A stretch of 64,000 nt of DNA from Casuarina equisetifolia (Eukaryota; Streptophyta; Magnoliopsida; Fagales; Casuarinaceae): contig CM052361.1 of assembly GCA_028551475.1 (NCBI GenBank), forward strand, positions 20,287,491 through 20,351,490, in the 5' to 3' direction. The position numbers and the translations under genes are program-made. Of this stretch, positions 33,577 through 44,899 are shown piece by piece; position 1 is the stretch's first letter; each line of letters starts with the position of its first letter. The notes beneath the pieces were generated by a model. It did not search any database. It saw only the letters and a list, made by a program, of their open reading frames with translations, and had not been told where the DNA came from.

Positions 33577-34807
33577 CTACTTACTCCATAAGGATGAATT
33601 AGGATAATTTATGAGATTCCAGAGAGATCGTCCTAACAAAACTTTATTCCATACTTTAAGGTTTAGTAGTCCAAGACCACCTTCCTTTTTTGGTGAACAA
33701 ACAACTTGCCAAGCAACCTTATGAGTTTTATGATCTTTTGAGTGGCCTGCCCAGAGAAAGTGCTTTATCTTCTTCTCAATATCATATATGGTTTGTTTTG
33801 AGAGGAGGAACATTTGCATCCAAAAGGTACAGATAGAAGTGAGGACTGATTTTGTTAATTGTAGTCTTCCTGCATAGCTTAGATCTTTCTTCCCCATCCA
33901 TCAATTCTTGCCATGATTTTCTTTGTCAAAACTTTGCAATCAGTGTAGTTAAGCCTTCTTGTAATAAGAGGAACACCAAGGTACCTAATAGGGAGTCTTC
34001 CTTTGAAGAAAGGGGTATGATCTAATATCAAAAGTTTTTCTTGTTCAATGATCCCTGAAAAAAAAATTTCACTTTTACTAGGATTATACTGCAAACCTGT
34101 GAGTGTTGCAAATTCCTCCAAAGCATCAATGAGACATAATACTAAATTAATATCCCCATGTGCAAAAAAAAAATAAATCATCTGCAAAACAAAGGTGAGT
34201 GATTTTCTCTTCCTTGCACCTCCAATGATATTTGAAAGTAAAGGTGGAAACTTTCTCAATAATTATCCTATTAAGGATCTCCATTACAAGCACAAACAAA
34301 TAAGGAGATAAAGGATCTCCTTGCCTTAACTCATTAGTGCCCTTAAAATAACCTACATGCTCACCATTAAGTTCAAAAAGAATCTAGTAGTAGTGATGCA
34401 TTGGCTAATCAGAGCAAGTAACTTTAAGGAGTATGAATAGCTTAGAGAACACCCAAAATAGCATCCCATTTAACCATGTCATAAGCTTTCATAAGATCAA
34501 TCTTAATGGCAACACGTTTTCCTCTATCTCCTTTATGATAGTTATGAAGCAATTCTTGACAAAGCATAATATTTTTAGAGATTTGACGACCCCCAATAAA
34601 AGCAGTTTGCTTTTGACTAATCACTCCAGGGAGAATAAGGTTTATCCTTTCAGCAAGTAGTTTTGAGATCACTTTATATAACACATTGCAGCAGGCAATG
34701 GGCCAAAAATCCTTCATGCAACTTGGGTTAGGGGTTTTAGGTACTAAGTATAACAAAGTAGCATTAATAGCTTTCAGTAATTTCTTGGATGAGAAAAAAT
34801 CTAGCAC
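33577..34807 (-). pseudogene. LINE reverse transcriptase, central and thumb parts
   Basis: Broken minus-strand frames at 34807-34442, 34259-33879 and 33897-33577 carry non-LTR RT blocks: FWPIACCNVLYKVISKLLAERI, KQTAFIGGRQISKNIML, VAIKIDLMKAYDMVKW, then LTGLQYNPSKSEIFFSG, RYLGVPLITRRL and GRLQLTKSVL with a following HFLWAG and KVAWQVVCSPKKEGGLGL. The FADD-type catalytic block, expected between the first two frames, falls in a disrupted stretch (FVLQMIYFFFAHG). The frameshifts show loss of activity. Confidence 0.88.
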
Positions 34808-34968
34808 CGCATCTTCTATGTCATGACTAATAATAGACTAAGCTTTCTTGTAAAATAGACTATTGTATCCATCAGGACCAAGAGCTTTAAAATCATGAAA
34901 ACCCCAAAGAACTCTCTTCACATCAGAGCATTCAAAAGCAAGTAAATTCAATACTTTATTTACATTCT

Positions 34969-36251
34969 TGATAACTCTATTTTTATAGAGTTATTTTACC
35001 TATTTTAGGCAATAAATAACTTTAATAATTGTGAGAAAACATTTGAACTCCTCTTTATTTACCTAAATTTATCTTATTTATGTAGCACAAGGAGGCAAGG
35101 AGAAAAGGGATGAACATGGAGAGCCTGATGCTTATTGTATGGCAAAATCGTAATATCAAGATCAAGAGAGTCAAGATGGGCTTGGGCTTTGAATGATTGT
35201 TATTAGATTTTATTGTTATTGGGTTTTCTAAATAATTAGAAAACCTAATCATATTAGGAGTTCAAAGCCTAATTAGGTCAAACTATAATAAGAGTTCAAA
35301 ACCCAATTGTTTTAGATCTCTAAGACCTAATTCTACTAGGATAAGAGTAGGTCTAAACCTAAACCCTATTTAAGAGAAGAGAAGAGGCAAAAGAAAGAGG
35401 GGGAGGAAATTGAGCATAACTCAAGAAAGAGGCCAAGAATTCAAGGTTTTCTTGAAAAGAAGACAAAAAGGGTGACAGACTTCTTGTTCTTGGATTCAAG
35501 ATGCCTTCTTTATTTCTTATTACCATTCTTCCTCATTATTTTTTTATGTTTTAGTTTATTTTTGTTAAAGCTATGATATAACCTAATTATGATGGTATGA
35601 ATTTTATGATTATTATGTTTTGCAAGATATTTTATTTATGTGAGTTATATATTATTATGCTTAATGCTTTTAAGTGATTGGCCACCTCTTGAATGATTTG
35701 ATGTGCATGTTTGAGACTGAGAGGTAATAATATGCAATTGCTTCTTATAATATATAACCATGAATTAAATGTGGATAGACATATACTATGTTGTTTGTGT
35801 GGCTTTTGGTGATAAGATAATCGAAAGATTTATTGTAAACTGGGAATGTTCATAGATCCTAATACATTTGGTTTGTTTCAATTCACATATAGAAATATAG
35901 TGAATTAATGAACTAAGTAGGTTTGCTATACCTAGACATAGGATAGTAAATAAATTAGGAAGTTCCGCCATCACATAAATATTATCCCTCTTGCAAACAT
36001 ACATAATCTACATTAGTACCTTATAGTTATGGTGAAATTGGACACTCTAACATATTTTTTGTATTTAGTTTTATTAAATTTAGTTGATTAGTTTATTCTC
36101 TATCAATTTGGATTTGTTAGATAAATTCTAGGAGTTGTTCACCGTTAGTAATTAGTTGGCATAGTAATCACCAATCTCTGTGGGACGATACTTTTCTTAT
36201 CATTATATTACTTGTTCGACATGTTCACTTGCATTTAAAATTCACCGAACA
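34969..36251. mobile_element. Solo LTR inside the LINE, 5-bp target duplication (ATTCT)
   Basis: It starts TGATAACTCTATTTT, ends TTCACCGAACA, and is flanked by ATTCT at 34964-34968 and 36252-36256. LINE RT coding lies on both sides (GDNKSRIFFSS on the 36.4-kb side, LGPDGYNSLF on the 34.9-kb side). The 3' part (aatctctgtgggacgatact, then attacttgttcgac) has the look of a Ty3/gypsy (Tat/Athila-like) LTR in plus orientation. There is no internal coding region, so it is a solo LTR of 1283 bp, younger than the LINE. Confidence 0.88.
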
Positions 36252-36484
36252 ATTCTCATGGAATAAGGAAAAGTACCTTTCAGTGAAAAGTTTACTAGCA
36301 CAAGAACTTCCAAGTACATTTTGATAATATGTAATGATAGCTTTCCACAAGGCATCATCATCATAAATAATAGATCCATCTCTAGTACTAAGTGAGAGAT
36401 TTTATTTTGAGCTCTTCTATGCATCAAAGATGAAAAAAAAATTCTACTTTTATTATCCCCCTCTTTCAGCCAAAGATTCCTCAA
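36242..36484 (-). pseudogene. LINE RT N-terminal fragment
   Basis: RNLWLKEGDNKSRIFFSSLM on the minus strand is the conserved region between the endonuclease and RT of plant L1 elements (W-L-K-E-G-D-x-N-S-x-F-F). The frame then enters the solo LTR at 36251 and stops. Confidence 0.8.
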
Positions 36485-36784
36485 TTTTTATTTTAAAAGG
36501 ATTACTTCTTGTTTGCTTAATGCAATCAATTGTTCCATTTTGAGTCTTTCCTCAATACGCATATCTATATCAAAAGGGTCAAGTTGTAAATTGAGTTGAG
36601 CTTGCTGTAATTGTTCTCTCGCCACCTTTACCTTCTGATGCAAATTACCAAATTAAGCAGAATTTAGCTTTCTAGGAGATAACTTTAATGTCTTTAACTT
36701 CTTCACAACTTTGAACATTTTAGTACCACTGACCTCTTGTTGCCAAACATGATTAACAGTTTCCATAAAATCTGGACTAGCTGT

Positions 36785-37537
36785 CTAAAAATTAAAGAAT
36801 CTGAAAGGAGCTTTTTTCCTTTTGTAAATGGAATCTAACTTAACCAAGGAAGGAGAATGATCCGATAATAAGGGAGGCAAAAACTCAATCGATAGTTTAT
36901 CAAATTTGAGAATCTCTTCTGTGTTTAGTAAAACTCTATCAATCTTACTTGTTCTAAGATTTTGGGATGAGCTTTTATTCGACCAAGTGAAAACAGAACC
37001 CATAAAGGAGGGTTCCAACAGTCCTAGTTTCCCAATCATATCATTTAAATCCTCCATGCCCCTTGTCCATTTAACATTTAGCCCAATACGTTCCTCTACA
37101 TGCTGAATTTCATTGAAATCACCCACCAATAGCCATGGAATGTTTCCAATATGAGAAGAGAACAACTCAATATTTACCCATAACTCCCTACGTTCAAATT
37201 TCAAGTTGCTTGCATAAATAGCATATAAGAAGAAAGATGGGAATCCTATCTTATCGATGCGGCAATGTATGACTTGAGATGAAGTTCCTTGGATTGAAAG
37301 TTGTAATTCAGTCAATTTCCATAAAATCCATATTCTTCCCTCACTAGAATGCAAATAATTGTGAGAGTAATTCCATTCAGCAAACATATTCTTTAGAATA
37401 AACCTAGCATTTTCTTCTTTAGCTCTATGCTCTATCAAAATAATAACATGCGGAACATGAGATAATACAAAATTAACAACTTCTCTTTGTTTAGGGCTTT
37501 TATTGAGGCCCCTTACATTCCAAGAGAAGATATTCAT
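36785..37537 (-). pseudogene. LINE APE-type endonuclease domain
   Basis: The 250-aa open frame starts MNIFSWNVRGLNKSPKQREV, the usual start of a plant L1 ORF2. It keeps the endonuclease core: SWNVRGLN, an altered metal-binding region (IEHR rather than ETK), WLLVGDFNEI (the DFN motif), SKIDRVLLN and the LSDHSP motif (S-D-H). This domain nicks the target before reverse transcription. It is the best-kept part of the element, but the downstream frame is broken and it is not expected to act alone. Confidence 0.92.
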
Positions 37538-37811
37538 TGATCTGGAGGTTTTTCCCCTTTCTCCACTACATCAAGGTTATCTAGAAGATTTGAAAGCTCA
37601 TTATAAGTGGTCTGATTTTCATTAGCATTAACAAGCTGAGAAAACCTATTTTCTGAGATAATTTCACAATCTTTATCCTTTTTTTTCCCAGAAGATTTCT
37701 TCTTATTAGATACAACAATAAAACTAGAATTATTTTCAGTAATATTAGGCTTAATAGTAATTGCTTGGTCAATACCATTGTCCTTAATTACTAGTGAATT
37801 CTGATTTTTTA

Positions 37812-38180
37812 CTATAGTAACTGGATCTTGAACATATCTTTTTGATTTACTTGCGGGCCTTTGCTCTTTTTAGGGATCCATATATTTTTCTTTATAGTGC
37901 AATCTTTATGACCAAAGCAATTACATTTCTTACACTTAGGAGAGATCCAACCATATTCCACAGTAATCTCAAACACCTCATTATTATCTATATCAACATC
38001 AAAGTTTTGGGGAAATTCACTATCAATATCCATTAGAATACAAACTTTGGCATATGATAGCCGGAGCTTTTGTTCAGTAGCTTTGTCCATATATAGAGGT
38101 TTACCGAGTACACTACTAACATGGCTCATACCAATCTTGTTCCATAAAGCATGAGGAACGTTAAACAACATATATGCCAA
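37812..38180 (-). pseudogene. LINE ORF1 C-terminal part with CCHC-type knuckle
   Basis: Minus-strand MLFNVPHALWNKIGMSHV, then VLGKPLYMD, YAKVCILMDID and finally WISPKCKKCNCFGHKDC. This pattern (DUF4283-like region followed by zf-CCHC_4) is typical of plant L1 ORF1. The frame begins at the very edge of the element, so the N-terminal part of ORF1 is missing through 5' truncation. A short unrelated-looking tail leads to the endonuclease ORF. Confidence 0.82.
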
Positions 38181-38197
38181 TCTTCTTTAGCAATTTC
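38181..38197 (+). repeat. LINE target-site duplication, right copy
   Basis: tcttctttagcaatttc, the partner of 32774-32790. The BAHD frame continues directly from it (SSLAISPYMPSK). Confidence 0.92.
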
Positions 38198-38572
38198 ACC
38201 ATATATGCCAAGTAAAGACATCGTGCATCGATTCTTTGACGTAAGTAGTGAAAGTATAAAGACACTAAAAATGAGTTTGATGAAGGAATGTGAGACTAAA
38301 TCTCCTAACGTTAGTTTCACAATTGTTGAGGTTCTGAGTGCCTATGTTTGGAGATCAAGGTTTAGAGCTCTAAAATTAAACTCATATGGGAAATTGATTC
38401 TCACTCTGGTTGTAGGAATAAGAAACCTATTGAATCCACCTTTGCCATATGGGTATTGTGGGAATGTTGTTGTAGATGTGAATGTAGCGTTGATGGGAGG
38501 GAACTTAATGAAATTCCACTCTCTAATGTGGCGAAACTTATCAAAGAAAGCAAAAAAATGGCTTCCAACCAA

Positions 38573-38577
38573 GAATT
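38573..38577 (+). repeat. Copia target-site duplication GAATT, left copy
   Basis: GAATT just before the 5' LTR, matched by GAATT at 44113-44117 just after the 3' LTR. Both lie in BAHD coding sequence (the EF of NQEF/EFIKNT). Confidence 0.88.
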
Positions 38578-39288
38578 TGTTAGAAATACAAACCAAAACA
38601 GATCTACCGAAAATCTTGCCAAAATTAAAAACAGAAACAGAATCGGCGAGAACCATTTCTAAATCAAAAACCGAAAATCAAATTTTGAAAATAAATACGT
38701 CGGCAATATCTAAGTCCGGAGAGAAGAAGAAGAAGCGACGGTTTTTGAAGATAAAGCAGGCGCGTGTACCACACGCACCCTTCTACCAAGGCAACTCATG
38801 GACAACATAAAGACGCCCACGTATAACACACGTGCGTCATCTTCTTCCTCACGCCCGCAAGGGAACAACAATTCATCTCCTTCATTTAACAGTTATACAA
38901 AACGGTTCAAGGTGAAATAAGAGACGTTTTAATCAGAGGAAAACGATCTCTTTATTTCAATAAAAAATAAAAAGAATCATCAACTCTATTGATGAAATTT
39001 TCTGCTCAAAATCTAAAAGGTCTTAAGGTTCTTCACATTTTTTGGTTTTTCATAATCAATTGTATTAATCATCATCATTAAGAGATTATTTACGTTTGTT
39101 TTTTCAACCACTATAAAAAGGTAGTTGAAGTGTACTCAAGGATTCACTCAAGTAATACAAATTACTACTTTCATATTGTTCTTCATATTATTATTAATAT
39201 TTTTATAATAATTTTTACAATCTTTCATATTGTTCTTAATATTTTATAATAATTTCTACAATATATTGTAGAAATTTTTATTTTAACT
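38578..39288 (+). repeat. 5' LTR of copia element
   Basis: Starts tgttagaaatacaaacc and ends attttaact, directly before the primer binding site. It is 711 bp and matches 43391-44112 throughout. By eye there are roughly 35-40 differences, most of them transitions and many at CpG-type positions, plus small indels. Confidence 0.93.
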
Positions 39289-39351
39289 TGGTATCAGTTT
39301 AGCCTTTTTTTAGAGAAAGCTATTTTTTTTCTTTTCTCGATCCTTTTGCAA

Positions 39352-40330
39352 ATGGCTTCCAATGTCACCCACATTCATGCTGCTACTCACGCTCTTCCGC
39401 TGCCCAATCCCAATCATCTTCCTGCCATTGGTGTGCAACTCAAAGGTCCTAATTTTCTTGTTTGGAAAGCTCGAATTGAGCCTTTCCTTCAAGAAAATGG
39501 GTTACTTGTTGTTGTTAATGGCTCATTTCCTTGTCCTGACGAGTTTCTTACCAAAATTGATGAACAAGGCAACATCCTCGTGACTCCAATCCCGCTTACC
39601 AAGATTGGATAATCCGGATCATACTGCTCGTAGCTGAATTGTTTGCACTTGTAGTGACACTATTGTGACCACTGCTAGGCAATGCAAACCTCTGCTGAGA
39701 TATGGTAGGCCTTATCCTCTAAATTTATGGCTCATAGTTCTGCACGAGTTTTCGTTCTTCACCTACGCCTTCAAATAGCAACCAAAGGGCATCGCACGAT
39801 AACTAAATTTCTTCAAGAAGTTGATGGTATTGTTGATCAACTTTCCCTTGTAAGTGAAGTTATTTTAGAAAATGAGTACTTAACTCATGTTTTTTGAGGT
39901 CTTGGCACACCTTATGCCCCTCTTGCCACTGTTGTTGTTGTTCATACTCGCACTTCATCTCTTCCTCGCGAAGATCACCGTGGGTTACTTCTTACCCAGG
40001 AAGCTCACATTGAAATGGCTACCCAAGGCTCACCAACTACAGCTGCTTTTGCCACTAGTCCTGCTCCCCTTCCAACTACCTAAAAATTTTCCCCATCTTC
40101 AGTCACTTCAGGACGCCGATCCACTCATATCTCCACTCCAGGACATACCTTCGTTCCTCGTTATAGTAGCAAACCTCGACGTAATGTTCTTTGTCAAATT
40201 TGTCGCAAACTAGGACATCTTGCACGTCAATGTCGTTATAGGTATGTTCCCTCCAATTATGGGCCTACCAATACCTTTCAAGGCCATCAAAATATTCAGG
40301 CAAATACTGTTAAGAAGGCTCCACAATAAC
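39352..40330 (+). pseudogene. Copia gag remnant
   Basis: Starts MASNVTHIHAATHALPLPNP, followed by LKGPNFLVWKARIEPFLQ, the usual start of copia Gag (UBN2-type). Further on, across frameshifts and stops, come FLQEVDGIVDQLSLV, the RGLGTPY-type segment and a zinc knuckle CQICRKLGHLARQC near 40195-40236. In-frame stops include TGA at 39635-39637 and TAA near 40081. Confidence 0.85.
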
Positions 40331-41715
40331 CACATCAAGCCTCTCAAGAAACTGATTGGTTCCCTGATTCTAGTGCTACACATCATATCTCGCCAGATGC
40401 TTATGATATTACGCAACTGCTCAATTATGATGGGAATCAAGCTGTTACTGTAGGTGATGAAATGGCACTTCCAATAACCCACAAAGGTACTTTATTAACT
40501 CATACTCATATCAATGTTTCTGATGTACTTATTGTGCCTAATATAACAAAATGATTGTTATCTGTTTCAAAGTTTACCAAAGATAACAATTGCGTTTTCT
40601 CATTTTTTTCCAATTTTTGTCATGTACAGAGTCTAACAACGGGACGGATCCTACTCCAAGGACCAGTTGAACATGGCCTTTATCGCATCAACTTGAGTAC
40701 TCTTCAACAATCACCAAAGTCTTTTCATATTTCTACAATAAATGTAATAGTCTGGCATTATAGATTAGGCCATCTTAATTATGCAAATGTAATAAGATTG
40801 TTGAAACTTTTGAATATTCAATTTACTGGACATCTTTCATCGTCTTGTACAACTTGTAGCATCAGTAAAAGTCGACAACAATCACATTTATCTACTCATA
40901 ATATTTCCAACGCTCCTTTGGACTTAGTCCATTTTGATATATGAGGCCCTGCACCAATTACATTATCACAAGGGAATAGATATTATATTTGTTTTATTGA
41001 TGACTATTCCAAATTTACATGGCTCTATTCCATGAAAACAATAGATGAATTTCTTTAGATCTTTACAAATTTTCAAACATTCGTTGAAAATCAACTTTTA
41101 ACTACCATCAAAACCATTCAATGTGATGGAGCTGCTGAATTTACTTCCAAAGACTTTAAAACTTTGTTATCCAATAAAGGTATTTATCAACGCATATCAA
41201 GTCCATATGCACCATTTTAAAATGGGACTGCTAAAAGAAAACATCGACATATCACTGAATCTGAGTTATCAATGATGAATCATGCCCATATACCACTTCA
41301 ATATTGGGATTTTATCTTTGAAAACACTATACATATTATTAATCACCTACCAAGCTCAACGCTAGCCAACACAACCTCATGGGAAAAATTGTTTCATCAA
41401 CAACCTAGTATTTCTCATTTATGAATTTAAGGGTGTTTAGTATTTCCTTATTTAAGACCCTATGCTTCACATAAACTTACTATATGTCCCAAACCTTGTA
41501 TTTTTTAAGGCTATCCTATAGGATATAAAAGCTATTGTTGTCTTTGTTTACAAACAAAAACAGTTTATATTGTTGCAGATGCCATATTTAATGAAAATGT
41601 ATTTCCCTTTCAACATGTAAATACATCAAAAGTTGTTATCAATACAATAATACCACCTCTTTCTACTGACATTGCATCAGAAAATACTACAAAGCACAAC
41701 ACAACAAGAGAAGCT
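40331..41715 (+). pseudogene. Copia protease and integrase remnant
   Basis: WFPDSSATHHISPD is the protease active-site region (normally W-x-x-D-S-G/A-A), followed by LLSVSKFTKDN. Then comes the integrase: HYRLGHLNYANVIRLLK and the CTTCSISKS zinc-binding part, YYICFIDDYSKFTWLYSMK (first catalytic Asp) and TIQCDGAAEFTS (second catalytic Asp). Stops occur at 40942-40944 (TGA where the family has Trp in DIWGP), near 41057 and near 41218. Confidence 0.88.
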
Positions 41716-41721
41716 TATGAC

Positions 41722-43376
41722 ATGCTCCCACAATCCTCCACTAAGAACCATTCCATGGTTACACGACTCAAAGGAGGTACAATATCCAAACGCACTTTAT
41801 TGTGTGATCATACATATACTTTAACAACCTCTGTACATCATTTTATTGAACCTAAAAACTATATAGAAGCCTCAAAAGATCCTAATTGGCATGCTGCTAT
41901 GGTTGAAGAATATAATGCTTTGTTAAAAAATCACACTTGGAAACTTGTCCCTTTACCCCAAAATATTATTCCTATAGGATGTAAATGGGTATATAAAGTT
42001 AAACAAAAATCTGATGGCACCCTAGAACAATATAAAACACGATTGGTTGCTAAAGGATTTCATCAACGACCTGGTATTGATTATCATGATACATTTAGTC
42101 CTGTTGCTAAGCCAGTCACAGTAAGAGTTATCATTGCTTTGGCATATACTAGAGGATGGACTATTAAACAACTTGATGTCAAAAATGTCTTCTTACATGG
42201 AATACTAAATGAAGAAGTATACATGACTCAACCACAAGGATTCATTGACTCTACTAAACAAGACTTTCTTTGTCGACTAAAACGATCCTTGTATGGATTA
42301 AAACAAGCTCCAAAACCTTGGAATCATCATCTTACTAAATTTCTTCAACATGTTGGGTTCAAAATTTCCCAAGCAGACTCTTCATTATTCATATTACATA
42401 CAAAAACATACAATACATTTCTCCTTGTGTATGTTGATGATATTATTTTTACAAGAAGATCTACTGCACCATTGTCAAAAATCCTTGAACAACTCATGAC
42501 TGAATTTGATATTAAGGACTTAGGTAACTTACATTATTTTTTAGGAATTGAAGCTAAATATTCTACAAATAGTCTTTTACTTCATCAACCAAAATTTGTT
42601 CATGAAATACTTTTTCGAGCCAAAATGAATGAAGCTTGTGGGATGTCTACCCCATGCACAACAAATCATCCACCATCTATATCCGATGGTGAACCCTACT
42701 CAGACCCAACACACTACCGTAGTATTGTCGGATCTCTTCAATATTTAACACTTACACACCCTAATATTTCCTATGTTGTAAACACTGCATGCCAATACAT
42801 GCATGCTCCTACTCTTACTCATTGGGCATTTGTTAAACATATCCTATGATTTCTGGTTAATACCCCTAGATATGGTATTCAAATAACAAAATCATCAAAT
42901 TGTAATCTCCATGCATATTCTGATGCTAGATGGGCTAGTGATCATGATGATCACAAATCCACTAGAGGATTTTGTATTTTTCTCGGAACAAATTTAATTT
43001 CTTAGAGTTCTAAAAAACAAAAGACTATTGCACGCTCCAGTACAAAAGCTGAACTCAAATGTCTTGCTGATACTGCTGTAGAACTTATTTAGATAGAAGC
43101 TCTATTACAAGATCTTCAAGTCAACCAATCTAATTCTCCTACTTTATGGTGCAACAATTTATCAGCACTTTATCTAACCACTAATCATGTTTTTCATGCA
43201 AGAACCAAATATGTTAAGGTTGATTTTCATTTTATTCATGAGAGAATTAAAACAAAGAAACTTTTTGTGCATTTTATTTCTTCTATGGATCAAACAGCTG
43301 ATATATTTACAAAAGGCCTATCATCGACCCGTTTTCAACTACTTCAAAACAAGCTCACGGTGCGGACCAACACGTC
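41722..43376 (+). pseudogene. Copia reverse transcriptase and RNase H remnant
   Basis: The longest open part (41722-42849) is an RVT_2 domain: WHAAMVEEYNALLKNHTW, GCKWVYKVKQKSDG, then YKTRLVAKGFHQRPGIDY, FSPVAKPVTVR, the QLDVKNVFLHG segment (usually QLDVKNAFLHG), LYGLKQAPKPW, and the catalytic YVDDII. After a TGA at 42847-42849 the RNase H follows: AYSDARWASDHDDHKSTRGF, SSTKAELKCLAD, and the end DIFTKGLSS. Further stops lie near 43003 and 43091. Confidence 0.93.
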
Positions 43377-43390
43377 AGCTTGGAGGGGGA

Positions 43391-44112
43391 TGTTAGAAAT
43401 ACAAACCAAAACAGATCTGCCAAAAATCTTGCCAAAATTAAAAACAGAAACGGAACCAACGAGAACCATTTCTAAATCAAAAACCGAAAATCAAATTTTG
43501 AAAATAAATATGTCAGCAATATCTAAATCCGGAGAAGAAGAAGAAGCGATGGTTTTTGAAGATAAAGCAGGCGTGTGTACCACACGTGCCCTTCTACCAA
43601 GGCAACTCATGGACAACATAAAGATGCTCGCGTATAACTCACAAGCGTCATCTTCTTCCTCACACCCGCGAGAGAACAACGATTCATCTCCTTCGTTTAA
43701 CAGTTATACAAAACGGTTCAAGGTGAAATAAGAGGCATTTTAATTAGAGGAAAACAATCTCTTTATTTCAATAAAAAATAAAAAGAATCATCAACTCTAT
43801 TGATGAAATTTTCTGCTCAAAATCTAAAAGGTCTTAAGGTTATTTACATTTTTTGGTTTTTCATAATCAATTGTATTGATCATCATCATTAAGAGATGAT
43901 TCACGTTTGTTTTTTCAACCACTATAAAAAGGTAGTTGGAGTGTACTCAAGGATTCACTCAAGTAATACAAATTACTACTTTCATATTGTTCTTCATATT
44001 GTTCTTCATATTATTATTAATATTTTTATAATAATTTCTACAATATTTCATATTGTTCTTAATATTTTTATAATAATTTCTACAATATATTGTAGAAATT
44101 GTTATTTTAACT
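43391..44112 (+). repeat. 3' LTR of copia element
   Basis: Starts tgttagaaatacaaacc right after the polypurine tract and ends attttaact before GAATT. It is 722 bp, with a short extra repeat of the cttcatattgtt phrase relative to the 5' LTR. Confidence 0.93.
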
Positions 44113-44899
44113 GAATTCATCAAGAACACATTAGACATTTGGGAAAAAATGAGACTACAAAACATAAAGCTTGAAGATAGTGGTGCGTACCTGGTTGTAA
44201 CAGATTGGAGGCAACTGGGCTTCTTGCAGGATATTGGACCCAGGGAAGCAGTGAACTTTATCCCCGTCGCATGGAACTTTTCTGGGCGCACTGACGTGTG
44301 TGTATTCTTGCCACCCAGAAAGGCGGATCCTTCGATGGGAGGTGGGACTACGGTACTTGTTTCCCTTCCTATGGCCGCCATGGCTAAGTTCGAAGAAGAG
44401 ATGGGATGCTCTCAAGCTTGGCGGTGCTGGTTCTTGTGCGTAAGCGGTTGTATCGTTATGAAAATGTAACCTTTAATTCAATAATCAAATGTCTCTTGCT
44501 GCTGTATGTTTTTACTATCGTCGTTCTGTTAGATTATATAATAAGAGATTGTATCTTTAATAAACACCTTATGGATGCAATCGTCCTTAGATCTCATACT
44601 AAAAATGAGAAGGATTCATGGTTTGCAAAGCAAAAAGATATGATAAAAAGCAAAAAGAAAGTTGTCATGCAATTACTTAAGGTATTTTATTTTTGCTGTA
44701 CCTTTAGCTTAAGAATGTTCTTTTATCTTGGCTTTTCTTTTTCTTTTTGAGATGATTACTTACAAGAAAAATAGTCTTCTATGCTCTAGAGGAAAAAATT
44801 AAAAATCTCCAAAAAATAATTTTTTCCGTAAAGATAAGTCCTATTTTCTTATACTTTTAATAGAGTAAATATTTTCCGTGCAGTATTTAAAGAAACTAA

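Larger units (their letters stand above)
32791..38180 (-). mobile_element. L1-type LINE, 5'-truncated, inserted in BAHD gene
   Basis: The element lies on the minus strand. Its poly-A end appears as a T-run starting at 32791, directly after the left target duplication, and its 5' end abuts the right copy at 38180. Domains in order on the minus strand: the end of ORF1 with a zinc knuckle (38180-37812), an APE-type endonuclease (37537-36785), reverse transcriptase in several broken frames (36484 to 33577), and a zf-RVT zinc-binding domain (33543-33295). ORF1 starts in mid-domain, as expected from incomplete target-primed reverse transcription. A solo LTR splits the RT region. Several stops and frameshifts show it is inactive. 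Confidence 0.93.
38578..44112 (+). mobile_element. Ty1/copia retrotransposon, full-length but dead
   Basis: A 5.5-kb element with LTRs at 38578-39288 and 43391-44112, a primer binding site (tggtatcag at 39289-39297), a polypurine tract (ttggaggggga ending 43390) and a 5-bp target duplication. The domain order gag, protease, integrase, reverse transcriptase, RNase H is that of Ty1/copia. Coding is broken by about a dozen in-frame stops and some frameshifts. It sits in sense orientation within the third coding gap of the BAHD gene. Confidence 0.95.
32087..44469 (+). pseudogene. BAHD acyltransferase, disrupted by LINE and copia insertions
   Basis: A BAHD family acyl-CoA-dependent acyltransferase, nearest by eye to the clade of taxane/benzoyl-type transferases. 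It is in three pieces: 32087-32790, 38181-38577 and 44113-44469. The start is MANHHNTPLLLDREDF. Piece 1 includes YYPLAGRL, the catalytic HxxxD as HPVCD, and PVWERERL. Piece 2 has FTIVEVLSAYVWRSRFRAL and GIRNLLNPPLPYGYCGNVV. Piece 3 has VVTDWRQLGF and ends after LVSLPMAAMAKFEEEM. A LINE splits pieces 1 and 2 and a copia element splits 2 and 3. Ignoring both insertions and one copy of each target duplication, the only frame break is one missing base near 38495-38499. The gene would be intronless, about 478 aa, close to the family norm. The structural DFGWG motif is altered to DIGPR. It cannot make an active enzyme as it stands. Confidence 0.93.

Noticed and set aside
38578..38810. BAHD-like frame continuing into LEIQTKTDLPKILPK
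   Set aside because: This is copia LTR sequence read through by chance; the same residues occur at 43391 in the other LTR.
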